Shown here piece after piece: positions 1-9,014 of a stretch of 64,000 bases of DNA. The notes below the pieces were generated by a model. That model worked only from the letters and a program-made list of their open reading frames with translations, had not been told where the DNA came from and searched no databases. The stretch comes from Sphingomonas sp. OK281 (GTDB taxonomy: Bacteria > Pseudomonadota > Alphaproteobacteria > Sphingomonadales > Sphingomonadaceae). Numbering within the stretch: the stretch's first letter is position 1; the number at the start of each line of letters is the position of its first letter. The DNA lies in assembly GCF_900115295.1 (NCBI RefSeq), contig NZ_FOVZ01000003.1, positions 1 to 64,000 of the forward strand, written 5' to 3'. Made by a program: the position numbers and the translations under genes.

Positions 1-245
1 TCTTAACCTACAATGTCAAAGAGCCGACAAAAATACCGACACTCGCATAACCTCTTCGCTAGAAGAAGCTTGGAGCATCTGGTTTTTTGCGACCGTAGCA
101 ACCAGACCGTGTGGCCGTTCGCTGCGGTGACACCCCTCTAGGGCCACCTCCCCACACCGTCAAACACTATTTTACAGTTTGAGGTCACTTTTCGGAAAAA
201 TCCGGCCGAGACGCCCAGCGAGGCTCGGCGAGACCCTCACCCGCC

Positions 246-635
246 TTAGCGAGGATGCAGCTTGGCGAGTGCTATGCCGGCAAGGTTCTGCCCTCGACCG
301 ATATGCCGGATCCGAAGCCGCTCGAAGCCGACGGCGAGCTCCGCGAACTTTACCCGGTGTGCATCCAGTTCTGCCGAGCGGCACCGCGCCGTTCCATTTG
401 CCTGCGTTACGACCAGGGTAGAGTCTCCCAGTAACGTGACGTCGCGGTCGCCGTTCAGGGCTGCAACCTCCAACGCATATATCGCGGCCAGCCATTCGGC
501 GTCGCTGTTGCTGCCATCGCCCAGATCGTGGCGGTAATGGGCAACGCCCTTTCGGACTACCGCGCATTCGATCGGCCCGGGGTTCGGCCGGCATCCGCCG
601 TCGAAGAACATTTTGATCGACTGTCCGTATGCCAT
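246..635 (-). CDS. RNase H-fold protein (RNase HI / RVT_3-like)
   Basis: A 129-residue protein with the RNase H fold, whose family cleaves the RNA strand of RNA-DNA hybrids in the cytoplasm. The metal-site motifs are visible: FDGGCRPNPG with D12, DAEW with E47 and LLGDSTLV with D71. The fourth acidic residue, expected four residues after the Asn of the last motif, is Ile121 in NLAGIALA, so activity is probable but not assured. The ATG shares one base with the TGA stop of the upstream YihY gene (TGATG), which argues for co-translation and for this start. Its specific role is unknown. Confidence 0.8.
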   Translation of the reverse strand: MAYGQSIKMFFDGGCRPNPGPIECAVVRKGVAHYRHDLGDGSNSDAEWLAAIYALEVAALNGDRDVTLLGDSTLVVTQANGTARCRSAELDAHRVKFAELAVGFERLRIRHIGRGQNLAGIALAKLHPR

Positions 636-1780
636 CACGGCTTCGATTGCGCGTTGGTCGCCTTGTCGCGCGCCGCCGACCGCTTCCGATGGGCCAGCGC
701 TGCGCCGACGGCAATCATACCCAAGCCCGCGACTGGCGAACCGCGCCGGATCGATCGCAGACCGCCGAGCGCAAAGAGAGACGCGGGCAAGCCGGCATGA
801 ACGCCACCCAAATGGGCGACCGCCAAGACCCCTGCCCCGTCCGGCTCGACACGCCGAGCGACCGACGATGGATCGACCTCGGTCGCAACCGTATCGGCGA
901 CGGTGGCGCCCCGCGTTCCCATCGGTGTAGCCCCGCCGGTCGTCGTGTCGCTCGTCGTCTGGTGCTCGAGTTCCGAATTCAACTCTGCGCCGAGCAGGAA
1001 GACGTAGGCCGAAAGCCAAAGCCACGTCAGCAGCACGATGACAGCGCTCAGTGAGCCGTAGGTCGCGCCGTAATTTCCAAAGCGCGAGACGTAGATGCCG
1101 AACCCGATCGTCGCACCCAGCCAGATGACCGTCGCGGCCAGCGATCCGGGTGTCAGCCACGCCCATCTAGCTTTGTGACGATTGGGGCCGAACCGGTACA
1201 GACACGCCGCCGCCGTGACGCCCAGCGAGGCGAGCACGCCGTAACTCACGAAGCGGATCGCCAGAAGCAGGAACTCCGGCGCGCCGGGTATCAGGCTGTC
1301 GAGCAACGCGAACGCCGCCGTCGAGAGCGCCGCGACCAACGCCAGCATTACCGCGCCGCCGGTGATGGCGAAGGCGAGCAGGTTCAGTGTTATGAACCCG
1401 CGCGTTTCCTTCTCTTCATAGGCGATATTGAGCGCGGTGACGATCGACGATGCGCCCTTCGTGCCGCCGTACAAGGCGATCCCCAGCGCGATGAGGAGGC
1501 CGAAACCCTTCTTGCCTTCCGACGTGTTGACGACCGTCGCGAGCTGGTCGCCGATCACTCGGGCGGCGTCGTCGGGGAGGACGTTGAACAGCGCGCGGAT
1601 GTTCGCCACGACCGTCGCGGTGTCGGCGACCAGACCGTAGATCAGGACGACGGACGCCAGCAGCGGGACGATCGCGGCGAACCCGTAAAAGGCGGTACCC
1701 GCCGCGATCAGGCCGATATTGTCGTCGTTTCCCTCCGCCCAAGTGCGCTTCAGGACCTTCCACCATTCGCGCGCCGACAT
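635..1780 (-). CDS. YihY/BrkB family inner-membrane protein
   Basis: A 381-residue polytopic protein of the YihY/virulence factor BrkB family (UPF0761), once misnamed RNase BN. About six hydrophobic segments lie between residues 25 and 265, starting with the stretch GLIAAGTAFYGFAAIVPLLA. After about residue 270 there is a roughly 110-residue Thr/Ala/Gly-rich extension with two weak hydrophobic stretches, longer than in typical members. The family's molecular function is not established. It is followed with one-base overlap by the RNase H-like gene, so the two form an operon. Confidence 0.88.
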   Translation of the reverse strand: MSAREWWKVLKRTWAEGNDDNIGLIAAGTAFYGFAAIVPLLASVVLIYGLVADTATVVANIRALFNVLPDDAARVIGDQLATVVNTSEGKKGFGLLIALGIALYGGTKGASSIVTALNIAYEEKETRGFITLNLLAFAITGGAVMLALVAALSTAAFALLDSLIPGAPEFLLLAIRFVSYGVLASLGVTAAACLYRFGPNRHKARWAWLTPGSLAATVIWLGATIGFGIYVSRFGNYGATYGSLSAVIVLLTWLWLSAYVFLLGAELNSELEHQTTSDTTTGGATPMGTRGATVADTVATEVDPSSVARRVEPDGAGVLAVAHLGGVHAGLPASLFALGGLRSIRRGSPVAGLGMIAVGAALAHRKRSAARDKATNAQSKP

Positions 1781-1889
1781 CGACCAGGGGCTGGTGGCCT
1801 GATGATCGGATCGTGTTTCGTTCGTGCTCAGCGTCTTGCCCCTAGTCCCGGTATATCCGGCCCAACGCCGGGCGCGTGCAAACGTGCCC

Positions 1890-4388
1890 TCAGAGTTGCC
1901 GCAACGCCTGTGCCGGCCGTGCGCCGAGAATGGGCCACGCGCCGATCAACCCGATCACCATCGTCAAGCCTGCTCCGCCTAGCAACGTCGCCAACACCGT
2001 CGCGTAATCCGGACGCCATTCGAAACTGAAGAGCTGCGTCACGACATACCGTGCGCCTCCGAGCCCGAGCAGCAAGGCGAGTACCGAGAGCACGATGCTG
2101 AGGAACGCGTATTCGAGCGCCTGCACCGCGAGCACCTGCCCCCGCGTTGCGCCGAGCGTGCGCAGGATTACGCCGTCATAGGTGCGTGCCTCTCGCGCCG
2201 CGGCGATCGCGCCGATCAGGACGGCGATCCCAGCGAGGATCGCCACCGACGCCGCCGCGGTGATCGCGGTCGCCATCTGCGAGACGATATCGCGGACCTG
2301 CCCCAGCACGCCACGAACCTCGATCACCGATACCGACGGAAAGCGCGGCAGCAACGCCCGCATGACGGGCGCTTCCTGCCCCGGTGCAAGCTCGATCGTC
2401 GCGGCGAGGTTATGCGGCGCGTCCTCGATCGCGTTGGGCGAGAACACCATCACGAAGTTGAAGCCAAGCGTATCCCAGCTGATCCGGCGGAACGAAGCGA
2501 TCCTCGCGGTCCGCTCGACCCCGAGCAGGGTGTAGCTGAGCGGATCGCCGATCTTGAGGTCGAGCACCTTGGCCAGTCGCTCGTCGATGGAGACCAGCGG
2601 CGGGCCCTTATAGTCGCGCGGCCACCACCGGCCGGCGGCGAGTTCGCTGCCCTCGGGTAAGGTCGCGGAGTAGGTGAGCCCGCGCTCGCCGCGCAACGCC
2701 CATGCACCGTCGGGCAGCGTCTTGAGATCGGCGACGCGCGTCGTGCCGTAGCCGGTGATCGTGCCGCGCATCGCAGGTACGGTGCGGATCACCGAATGGA
2801 TCGCCACGCCCTCGATGGTCCGCCGGAACTCGGCCTCGCGGTCGGGCGGAACGTCCAAAGCGAACAGCGCCGGCGCGCGCTTCGGTACGGTGAGCGCGAT
2901 GTTCGCGTCGATGCTGGTGCGAATACCGGCGAGCAGAACGAACAACGTCAGGCCGAGACCGAGTGCGACGACCAGCGTGCCGGTCCGCGCGCCGGGGCGA
3001 TGCAGTCCGGCGATGGCGAGGCGGAGCAGTGGCTTGCGCGAACGAGGAAGCGCTGCGGCAGTCCGGCGTACGGCCCAGCCGAACCCCGCCAGCACCAGCA
3101 ACACGCCGGCCACTGCGGCGAGGAAGCCTGCGCTGAGACCGGGCTGATCCGCGGTCGACAGCGCAAGCGCGACGATCGCGGCGCCTGCACCGAGGACCCA
3201 CGGCAAGGTCCGGCGCAACGGCACGGCGCGATTGCCGAAGACGCCGCGCAGCAGGCCCGCCGCGGGAATGCTCCCCGCCTCGATCAAGGGAGGCGCGGTA
3301 AAGGCGAGCGCGATCAGCATGCCGTAGGCAGCGGCGAGCGCGAGCGGCGCGAACTGGAGCGAGAAGTGCGGCGCGACCGGGAGAACGTCGCCCGCGAGCC
3401 AGATGATGAGCGGGACAGTCAACGCGCCCGCAATCAGCCCGAGGACGATCCCCATCGCTGCCACGACCGCGACTTCGAGAAGGTAGATCTTCGCGATCAG
3501 GCCGGACGTCGCGCCGAGCACTTTCAGGGCCGCGATGCTGCTGCGGCGAGCGGCCAGGTAGGAGGAGACGCCGTTGCCGACGCCGATGCCGGCGATGACG
3601 AGCGCGGACAGCCCGACCAGCAGCAGGAACTGCCCCATGCGATCGACGAAGCGTTCGGCACCGGGCGCGGCGCGGTCGCGCGTCTTGGTTTCCCAGCCGC
3701 CGGTCGGGAATGCCGCCTTGAACCGATCGATCGCGGTCGTTGGCGAGGCGCCGGGCGAAAGGCGCACCCTATATTTGCTCTCGTACAGGCTGCCGGGCTG
3801 AACCAGGCCGGTGCGCGCTATGCCCGCCATCGAGACGATCGCGACCGGGCCGAGCGTGAAGCCCTCGCCGAGCCGGTCGGGCTCGTTCGCGATCACGCCG
3901 GCGACGGTGAAGTCGGCGATCCCGAGCCGTACGGTCGCGCCGCGCCCAACGCCAAGCCTCTGCGCCAAGGCCGGGACGATCCATATCGCCTTGGGATCAG
4001 CGACCTTCGCGACCGCCCCGCCCCGTACCGCCAGCGTGCCGTAGAGCGGGTAGAGCGCGTCGACGCCCTTGAGCTGGACCGGTACGCTGTTGGTGCCGCG
4101 GATCGCGGTCGCCTGCATCCGGACGGTTTCGGACACCGTCCCGAGCCGGGCCATCGCGGCGCGTTCGTCGGGCGTTGCGGCGCGCTGCGACGTGCCGAAC
4201 TCGACGTCACCGCCGAGGATCGCGCTGCCGCGTGCAGCAAGCTCGCCGTCGATCGATTGGGTCAGGCTGCCGATCGCCGCCAGGGCGCCGACGCCGAGGA
4301 ACAGGCATGCCAGCAGAAGCCGCAGCCCGCGAAACCGAAGATCGAGTTCGCGACGGGCAAGCCGCCACGCCAGCCGCCATTCGCTCAC
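1890..4388 (-). CDS. ABC transporter permease, FtsX/MacB type (YbbP-like)
   Basis: An 832-residue inner-membrane permease. One transmembrane helix near residues 20-40 is followed by a large periplasmic MacB-like domain, then helices around 255-360, further central helices (about 395-490), a second periplasmic domain and three C-terminal helices. Two FtsX domains in one chain is the YbbP arrangement. The start is GTG, overlapping the TGA of the ATPase gene (GTGA), so the two are co-translated. Together with the ATPase and the divergent TesA-like gene this reproduces the tesA/ybbA/ybbP neighbourhood known from enterobacteria. Substrate unknown; lipid or lipoprotein handling or export is an inference from the family. 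Confidence 0.9.
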   Translation of the reverse strand: MSEWRLAWRLARRELDLRFRGLRLLLACLFLGVGALAAIGSLTQSIDGELAARGSAILGGDVEFGTSQRAATPDERAAMARLGTVSETVRMQATAIRGTNSVPVQLKGVDALYPLYGTLAVRGGAVAKVADPKAIWIVPALAQRLGVGRGATVRLGIADFTVAGVIANEPDRLGEGFTLGPVAIVSMAGIARTGLVQPGSLYESKYRVRLSPGASPTTAIDRFKAAFPTGGWETKTRDRAAPGAERFVDRMGQFLLLVGLSALVIAGIGVGNGVSSYLAARRSSIAALKVLGATSGLIAKIYLLEVAVVAAMGIVLGLIAGALTVPLIIWLAGDVLPVAPHFSLQFAPLALAAAYGMLIALAFTAPPLIEAGSIPAAGLLRGVFGNRAVPLRRTLPWVLGAGAAIVALALSTADQPGLSAGFLAAVAGVLLVLAGFGWAVRRTAAALPRSRKPLLRLAIAGLHRPGARTGTLVVALGLGLTLFVLLAGIRTSIDANIALTVPKRAPALFALDVPPDREAEFRRTIEGVAIHSVIRTVPAMRGTITGYGTTRVADLKTLPDGAWALRGERGLTYSATLPEGSELAAGRWWPRDYKGPPLVSIDERLAKVLDLKIGDPLSYTLLGVERTARIASFRRISWDTLGFNFVMVFSPNAIEDAPHNLAATIELAPGQEAPVMRALLPRFPSVSVIEVRGVLGQVRDIVSQMATAITAAASVAILAGIAVLIGAIAAAREARTYDGVILRTLGATRGQVLAVQALEYAFLSIVLSVLALLLGLGGARYVVTQLFSFEWRPDYATVLATLLGGAGLTMVIGLIGAWPILGARPAQALRQL

Positions 4389-5083
4389 CGCAAGCGATCC
4401 GCGGCGATCACGCCGTCGGCGAGTTCAATGGTGCGATCGCAGCGGGCTGCGAGGGCGGGGTCGTGGGTTATGATGATCAGCGTGGCGCCGGTCGCGGCGC
4501 GGCGGTCGAAGAGGAGGTCCATGACCGACGCGCCGGTGGCGGCGTCGAGATTGCCGGTCGGTTCGTCGCCGAACACGAGTGCGGGGCGCGGGCCGAGTGC
4601 GCGGGCGATCGCCACGCGCTGCTGCTCGCCACCGGAAAGCTGGGTCGGATAATGGCCGATCCGGTGCGACAGGCCGACCGCGGCAAGCTCCAGTTTCGCG
4701 CGCTCGAACGCGTCGGGCATCCCGGCCAGTTCCATCGGCACGGCAACGTTCTCGAGCGCGGTCATCGTCGGGAGCAGGTGGAAGGCCTGGAGGACGATGC
4801 CGATGCGTCCACGCCGCGCGCGGGCCAGAGCATCCTCGTCGAGCTTGCCGAAATCGAGGCCGGCCACCTGGACCCGGCCGCTACTCGCACGCTCCAGGCC
4901 GGAGAGCACCGCCATGAGCGACGACTTGCCCGATCCGGATGGCCCGAGGAGCGCGACGCTCGTGCCCTGCGCGATGTCGAGATCGATTCCCTTGAGGATC
5001 GTCGTCGCGGCAGTCGACGCGCCGAGTGTCAGCGTGACATCGCGCGCCGAGATCACCATATCGGCGGAAGCAGGTTCGGACAT
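4385..5083 (-). CDS. ABC transporter ATP-binding protein (YbbA/LolD-like)
   Basis: A 232-residue cytoplasmic ATPase that powers the adjacent FtsX-type permease. Visible motifs are Walker A GPSGSGKSS, Q-loop VLQAFH, signature LSGGEQQRVAIARAL, Walker B LVFGDEPTGNLD and the switch His in IITHDP. The ATG at 5083 is chosen; a TTG three codons upstream is less likely. The start lies only 25 bases from the start of the divergent esterase gene, so the promoters must overlap the two 5' ends. The LolD/MacB-type sequence and the neighbouring TesA homologue support a YbbA-like assignment. Confidence 0.92.
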   Translation of the reverse strand: MSEPASADMVISARDVTLTLGASTAATTILKGIDLDIAQGTSVALLGPSGSGKSSLMAVLSGLERASSGRVQVAGLDFGKLDEDALARARRGRIGIVLQAFHLLPTMTALENVAVPMELAGMPDAFERAKLELAAVGLSHRIGHYPTQLSGGEQQRVAIARALGPRPALVFGDEPTGNLDAATGASVMDLLFDRRAATGATLIIITHDPALAARCDRTIELADGVIAADRLR

Positions 5084-5108
5084 GGAGACCAATATCTTGG
5101 AGAAACAG

Positions 5109-5834
5109 ATGCGACGCTGGCCTCTCTATGGGGGCGGACTGGCGCTTCTCCAAGCGGGGTTGCTGGCCGGCTGCGATCGGACACCCGAAGTCCCTGCCCC
5201 GCCGCCCGCAACCAACGCGGTTTCACCGGTTGCCGCCCAGGTTGCGACGACCCCAGCACCGCAGGGTCCCGAGCGCCTGATCCTCGCCTTCGGTGACAGC
5301 CTGTATGCCGGCTATGGCCTCGACCGAGGTCAGAGCCTGCCCGATACCTTGCAGAACCGGTTGCGCAATGACGGGATCAACGCGACGATCGTCAATGCAG
5401 GCGTCTCGGGCGATACCAGCGCGGCCGGCCGACAGCGGTTCGCGTTCGCGCTCGACAACATGAAGCGCAAACCGGATCTCATCCTGCTGGGGCTCGGTGG
5501 CAACGATGTTCTTCGCCAGATATCGCCGGACGAAACGCGCGCCAACATGACCGCGATGATGGACGAGGCGAAGCGGCGCGGCATCCCCGTCATGCTGACC
5601 GGCATGATGGCCCCGCCTAATCTCGGGCCGGAGTATTCGCGCCAGTTCAACGGGATATGGACCGACCTGGCCACATCCTATCATGCCACGCTGTATCCGT
5701 TCATCCTCGACGGTGTCATCGGCGACGCCGCACTGATGCAGGCTGACCACGTTCATCCCAACCGAACCGGCGTCGACCGGATTGCAGCCCGCGTTGCACC
5801 GGTGCTCGAAAGCGCGTTAGGACAGCCGCGATGA
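5109..5834 (+). CDS. tesA: SGNH/GDSL arylesterase-thioesterase, lipoprotein (TesA-like)
   Basis: A 241-residue SGNH hydrolase of the TesA/arylesterase type, expected to cleave acyl esters or thioesters in the periplasm. The GDSL block LAFGDSLYAGYGL (catalytic Ser), the GGND block (oxyanion Asn) and the DHVHPN block (Asp/His pair) are all present. The N-terminus MRRWPLYGG runs into a hydrophobic segment ending in the lipobox LLAGC, so the mature protein is probably a lipoprotein. The start at 5109 is preceded by TTGGAG with good spacing. It is divergent from the YbbA/YbbP-like transporter, as in other proteobacteria. Confidence 0.92.
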   Translation: MRRWPLYGGGLALLQAGLLAGCDRTPEVPAPPPATNAVSPVAAQVATTPAPQGPERLILAFGDSLYAGYGLDRGQSLPDTLQNRLRNDGINATIVNAGVSGDTSAAGRQRFAFALDNMKRKPDLILLGLGGNDVLRQISPDETRANMTAMMDEAKRRGIPVMLTGMMAPPNLGPEYSRQFNGIWTDLATSYHATLYPFILDGVIGDAALMQADHVHPNRTGVDRIAARVAPVLESALGQPR

Positions 5835-5954
5835 CGGCATCGTATTGCCGCCATCTATAGAATCACGAAGGATCGCGCGAACCACGGCGCGCGACACGAT
5901 CATTTGGCGACGTGACCGGTAAAAGCGGCGCGCGGGCAGGGAAAAGGGTTACGC

Positions 5955-6689
5955 ATGCAATTGAGCGGTTTGATCGCACGACTAGGGCGGCATCTCGATC
6001 TCACCGATGCCGAACGCGAGGCGATCCTGCACGCCGAACGCGGCGAGCGGCGGCTGCGCGCAGGCGATGTCCTGGTCGCGGAAGGTGGCGAAAGCCATGC
6101 GCTGTACGTCGTGCGCCAGGGGTGGCTGCATTCGTCGACCAAGCTGGTCACCGGCGGGCGCCAGATCCTGCGCTTCCACTATGCGGGCGACCTGATCGGG
6201 ACGTCGAGCATGGCGTGGTCGCAGGCGGCGGCGACGCTGACCGCGATATCGGACTGCATCGTGATCGATTTGCCGAAGACCGAGCTCGGGCTGCTGTTCC
6301 GCGCGCAACCGCGGATCGCCGGGCTGCTCTACGCGATCGCGGCGGCGGAAAACGTCGCGATGAGCGACCGGCTGACGACGATTGGGCGGATGGGGGCGAG
6401 CGAACGGCTGTCGACGCTGTTGCTCGACATCATGGCGCGGCTGCGGGTGACGGCGGGCGGGATCGTCGACTCGTTCGACCTGCCGCTGACGCAGACCGAT
6501 ATCGGCGACGCGCTCGGGCTGACCAAGGTGCATGTGAACCGGACGATCCGCGCACTGGAGAAGGCGGGCGTGATCGAGCGGACCGGGCGGCGGGTGCGGA
6601 TCGTCGACGAAGCGGCGCTGGTCGCGGCGACCGGGTTTACCGATCGATACGGCGAGATCGAGACGGCCTGGTTGCCGCCTGCGGTTTGA
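5955..6689 (+). CDS. Crp/Fnr-family transcriptional regulator
   Basis: A 244-residue regulator. Residues 20-130 form a cyclic-nucleotide-binding-like beta barrel (VLVAEGGESHALYVVRQGWL, FHYAGDLIGTSS). A C-terminal winged helix-turn-helix follows (LTQTDIGDALGLTKVHVNRT, about 175-215). The N-terminal cysteine cluster of FNR is absent, the only Cys being in SDCIVID, so it is not an oxygen-sensing iron-sulfur FNR. The cAMP-contact Arg/Ser pair is not obvious, so the ligand is unknown. It appears monocistronic, and the long inverted repeat just downstream may end its transcript. Confidence 0.9.
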   Translation: MQLSGLIARLGRHLDLTDAEREAILHAERGERRLRAGDVLVAEGGESHALYVVRQGWLHSSTKLVTGGRQILRFHYAGDLIGTSSMAWSQAAATLTAISDCIVIDLPKTELGLLFRAQPRIAGLLYAIAAAENVAMSDRLTTIGRMGASERLSTLLLDIMARLRVTAGGIVDSFDLPLTQTDIGDALGLTKVHVNRTIRALEKAGVIERTGRRVRIVDEAALVAATGFTDRYGEIETAWLPPAV

Positions 6690-6696
6690 AGAGTTT

Positions 6697-6827
6697 CTGA
6701 TCCTCCCCCGCCAGGGGGGGTGGCAGGCGTCAGCCTGACGGAGGGGGGCAGGCGAAACAGCGGTTCGTCTTTTCCTCCCCCTCCGTCTGGCAAGAGCCAG
6801 CCACCCCCCCTGGCGGGGGAGGATCAG
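6697..6827. repeat. Long intergenic inverted repeat with 28-bp perfect arms
   Basis: The arms at 6697-6724 and 6800-6827 are perfect reverse complements of 28 bases, rich in runs of C and G. The intervening DNA holds a second complementary pair (GACGGAGGGGG near 6737 and CCCCCTCCGTC near 6776). A closely similar element lies at 59129-59255, so this is a dispersed family. It sits between convergent genes and could act as a bidirectional terminator. Confidence 0.9.
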
Positions 6828-6834
6828 TTGCAGG

Positions 6835-7179
6835 TCAGGTGCGGTCGACGACGAACAGCGTAACGCGGTCGTACTTGATGTCGCCGGGGTTGAAGATCGC
6901 ATCGGGGACGAACGGTCGATCGATGACCTCGATATCCTTCAGACCGGCGAGCTTGAACGTGCCGAGCTTGATCTCCTTGGGCGGCTGACCATCGCGCTCC
7001 AGCGTGATCGCATCGACGAACACGTCGTCATGCTTGGTGTAGAGGATGTGCGGCGCCAGCGTGCAGACCATCCGGTTGTAGGTCGCGGTGATGCACAGTC
7101 GCAACGCGATCGCCTGCAGGAGCAGCGCATTTGCGTTCGACGGGGCGGACTGGTCTGGGGTCGAGGTCATGTTGTGCAT
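6835..7179 (-). CDS. Small uncharacterised protein, possible WYL-like beta domain
   Basis: A 114-residue protein I do not recognise with certainty. It has no signal peptide or membrane segment. The central part (Tyr-Asn-Arg, then LAPHILYTKHDDVFVDAITLERDG and LGTFKLAGL) has the spacing of WYL-type Sm-like domains, which would suggest a ligand-binding role, but there is no helix-turn-helix. The gene is isolated, with the repeat downstream and the transglutaminase-like genes beyond it. The upstream ATG has no clear ribosome-binding site; a second ATG lies three codons in. Confidence 0.7.
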   Translation of the reverse strand: MHNMTSTPDQSAPSNANALLLQAIALRLCITATYNRMVCTLAPHILYTKHDDVFVDAITLERDGQPPKEIKLGTFKLAGLKDIEVIDRPFVPDAIFNPGDIKYDRVTLFVVDRT

Positions 7180-7259
7180 CGCAGCATAAGTTGGAGGATC
7201 GGTGCCGTTAGGCCGAACGCGACGGGTGCGACAAGGCCTAACTTTACCCCATAGCGGGT

Positions 7260-8075
7260 TTAAGCCGCGGCTTCGACCTCATCGGTGTGGACGTCGAAGC
7301 CGACCAGTCGCGCCGGGCCGAAGCTGGTGGTGAGCGCGGTATCGGTCGCGTCGCGTCCGCGAGCCATCAGGATACGGCCGATCCGCGGACGATTGTGGCG
7401 CGCGTCGAGCGTGTGCCAGGTGCCGCCGAGATAGACGTCGAACCACGCGGAGAAATCCATCGGCGCATCGACCGGCGGAATACCGATGTCGCCGAGATAA
7501 CCGGTGCAATAACGCGCCGGGATATTCATGCAGCGGCACAGCGTCACGGCCAGATGCGCGAAGTCGCGGCAGACGCCCTGGCGCTCCTGGTAGACGTCCC
7601 ACGCCGTCTTGGTCGAACGCGCGAAATGATAGCCGAACTCGACATGGTTATGCGTGAAGTCGACGATCGCCTGGACGCGCTGCCAGCCGGCGGGGACGTG
7701 GCCGAACAGCGACCAGGCAGTCTCGGACAGGCGGTCGGTCTCGCAATAGCGGCTGCCGAGCAGGTAGATCAGGATGTCGTCGGGGAGGTCCTGTACCGCG
7801 TGCTGGACCGCGTCGGGGGAGACCGGGTCCGGCAGGCCGCTGTCCTCGATCGTGAAATCGCACGACAAGGTGAGCCCCCCGCTCGGCACCGTGAACCGCG
7901 TGCAGACGTTGCCGAACGCATCGAGGTAATCATAGGTCGGCACGTCGGGATCGGCGGCAAGCCGGTGCGGCGTCACCAGATCCTTGTTGCGGGACGGATG
8001 CACGCTGAGCATCGCCAGCATCGGGGTTTCGACGTCGGTTTCGAAACGAATGTCATAGCCGGCCCGGATCAGCAT
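7260..8075 (-). CDS. Transglutaminase-like cysteine protease-fold protein
   Basis: A 271-residue protein with a transglutaminase core. The catalytic Cys is in RQGVCRDFAHLAVTLCR, His in GGTWHTLDARHN and Asp shortly after it. An N-terminal beta-rich part (about 1-110) precedes the core. The ATG at 8075 has a strong AGGGGGA ribosome-binding site, which decides the start over an ATG six codons upstream. No signal peptide, so cytoplasmic. It follows a second transglutaminase-like gene on the same strand with only 14 bases between them. In many bacteria such pairs sit with circularly permuted ATP-grasp and alpha-E proteins; those partners are not in this window. Confidence 0.88.
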   Translation of the reverse strand: MLIRAGYDIRFETDVETPMLAMLSVHPSRNKDLVTPHRLAADPDVPTYDYLDAFGNVCTRFTVPSGGLTLSCDFTIEDSGLPDPVSPDAVQHAVQDLPDDILIYLLGSRYCETDRLSETAWSLFGHVPAGWQRVQAIVDFTHNHVEFGYHFARSTKTAWDVYQERQGVCRDFAHLAVTLCRCMNIPARYCTGYLGDIGIPPVDAPMDFSAWFDVYLGGTWHTLDARHNRPRIGRILMARGRDATDTALTTSFGPARLVGFDVHTDEVEAAA

Positions 8076-8089
8076 CGATGTCCCCCTAT

Positions 8090-8998
8090 TCAAGCTGTTA
8101 GTGATGTTTGTTGGTTAGCCGCCTCATCCTCGTCGACGGTGATGTCGACCGACACACTCATGTCGAGGAAGCTGCCGGGAAAGCCACTCCAGGTGCCGGA
8201 GACGGGCACCGCCTGGTAGATGTCGCGGGCTACGGCGACGCGGACGAGCCCGCGGTTGCCGACGATGCCGTTGGTCGGATCGAACTCGACCCAGCCCGAG
8301 CCGGGGATGTACACGCGCACCCAGGCATGGGTGTTGCCGCCGCCGGTTCGATGTTCTCGACGTGTCGGATTGTAGACATAGCCCGATACGAACCGCGCCG
8401 CGAAACCGAGCGCGCGAACCGCCTCGATCATCAGCATCGCATAATCGCGGCAGGTGCCCTTGCGCTTGGCGAGCGTCTCGATCGGCGACTGCGTGCCCTT
8501 TTCGGGGCGCTGGACATAGGTGAACTCGCGCTTGATCGCCGCGGTCATATCCGAGAGCATGGCGAGCGTATCGGTCTGCCCGCCCGGCGCGACGAACCGC
8601 CGCGCCCAGGTGTCGATCTCGCGCAAAGGATCGTGATGCTGGCGCTCGATCGAACGAAGCAGGTCGGGCATTTCCTCAGACGAATATGTGAACGGATAGA
8701 AGCGCGCATAGCGTTCGATGTCGACGTTCTGGAGTTCGGCCGGGGTGTGATCGAGCCGGACGCGGCTGTCGATCACGAGGTCCTTGGCGCGCTTGTCGAA
8801 GGTGGCGATCGCGACCGCATTGCCGAACACGTCGTGCAGCCAGCGGACGTCGGAGGGTTCGGGAGTGATCGTCAGCTGCGTGTCGATCAGATGTTGGTCG
8901 TAGCTTTCGCGCGGTCGGACCATGATCCGGTGCTCGCCGAACGCAACCGGTTGGCGATACGAGTATTTGGTTACATGAGAGAGCGTTAGAGATGGCAT
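8090..8998 (-). CDS. Transglutaminase-like protein, second copy
   Basis: A 302-residue protein of the bacterial transglutaminase family. It has the N-terminal family domain (LTLSHVTKYSYRQPVAFGEH) and the catalytic core with Cys in RKGTCRDYAMLM, His in NTHAWVRVYIPG and Asp in GWVEFDPTNG. The chosen ATG at 8998 places the characteristic N-terminal strand directly at the start; longer starts would run into the divergent gene. It is probably co-transcribed with the transglutaminase gene 14 bases downstream, suggesting the two act on the same peptide or isopeptide substrate, which is unknown. Confidence 0.88.
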   Translation of the reverse strand: MPSLTLSHVTKYSYRQPVAFGEHRIMVRPRESYDQHLIDTQLTITPEPSDVRWLHDVFGNAVAIATFDKRAKDLVIDSRVRLDHTPAELQNVDIERYARFYPFTYSSEEMPDLLRSIERQHHDPLREIDTWARRFVAPGGQTDTLAMLSDMTAAIKREFTYVQRPEKGTQSPIETLAKRKGTCRDYAMLMIEAVRALGFAARFVSGYVYNPTRREHRTGGGNTHAWVRVYIPGSGWVEFDPTNGIVGNRGLVRVAVARDIYQAVPVSGTWSGFPGSFLDMSVSVDITVDEDEAANQQTSLTA

Positions 8999-9014
8999 CG
9001 AGGATCCACGTCGC

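Noticed and set aside
635..1780. Naming the YihY gene as ribonuclease BN
   Set aside because: That name was an old misassignment; the protein is a polytopic membrane protein without a nuclease motif.
2796..4652. Long open frame on the plus strand opposite the FtsX-type permease gene
   Set aside because: It is antisense to a clear transporter gene, with Arg/Gly/Asp-rich composition typical of the complement of GC-rich coding DNA and no recognisable domain.
5955..6689. Calling the Crp-family regulator an oxygen-sensing FNR
   Set aside because: No N-terminal Cys cluster for an iron-sulfur centre.
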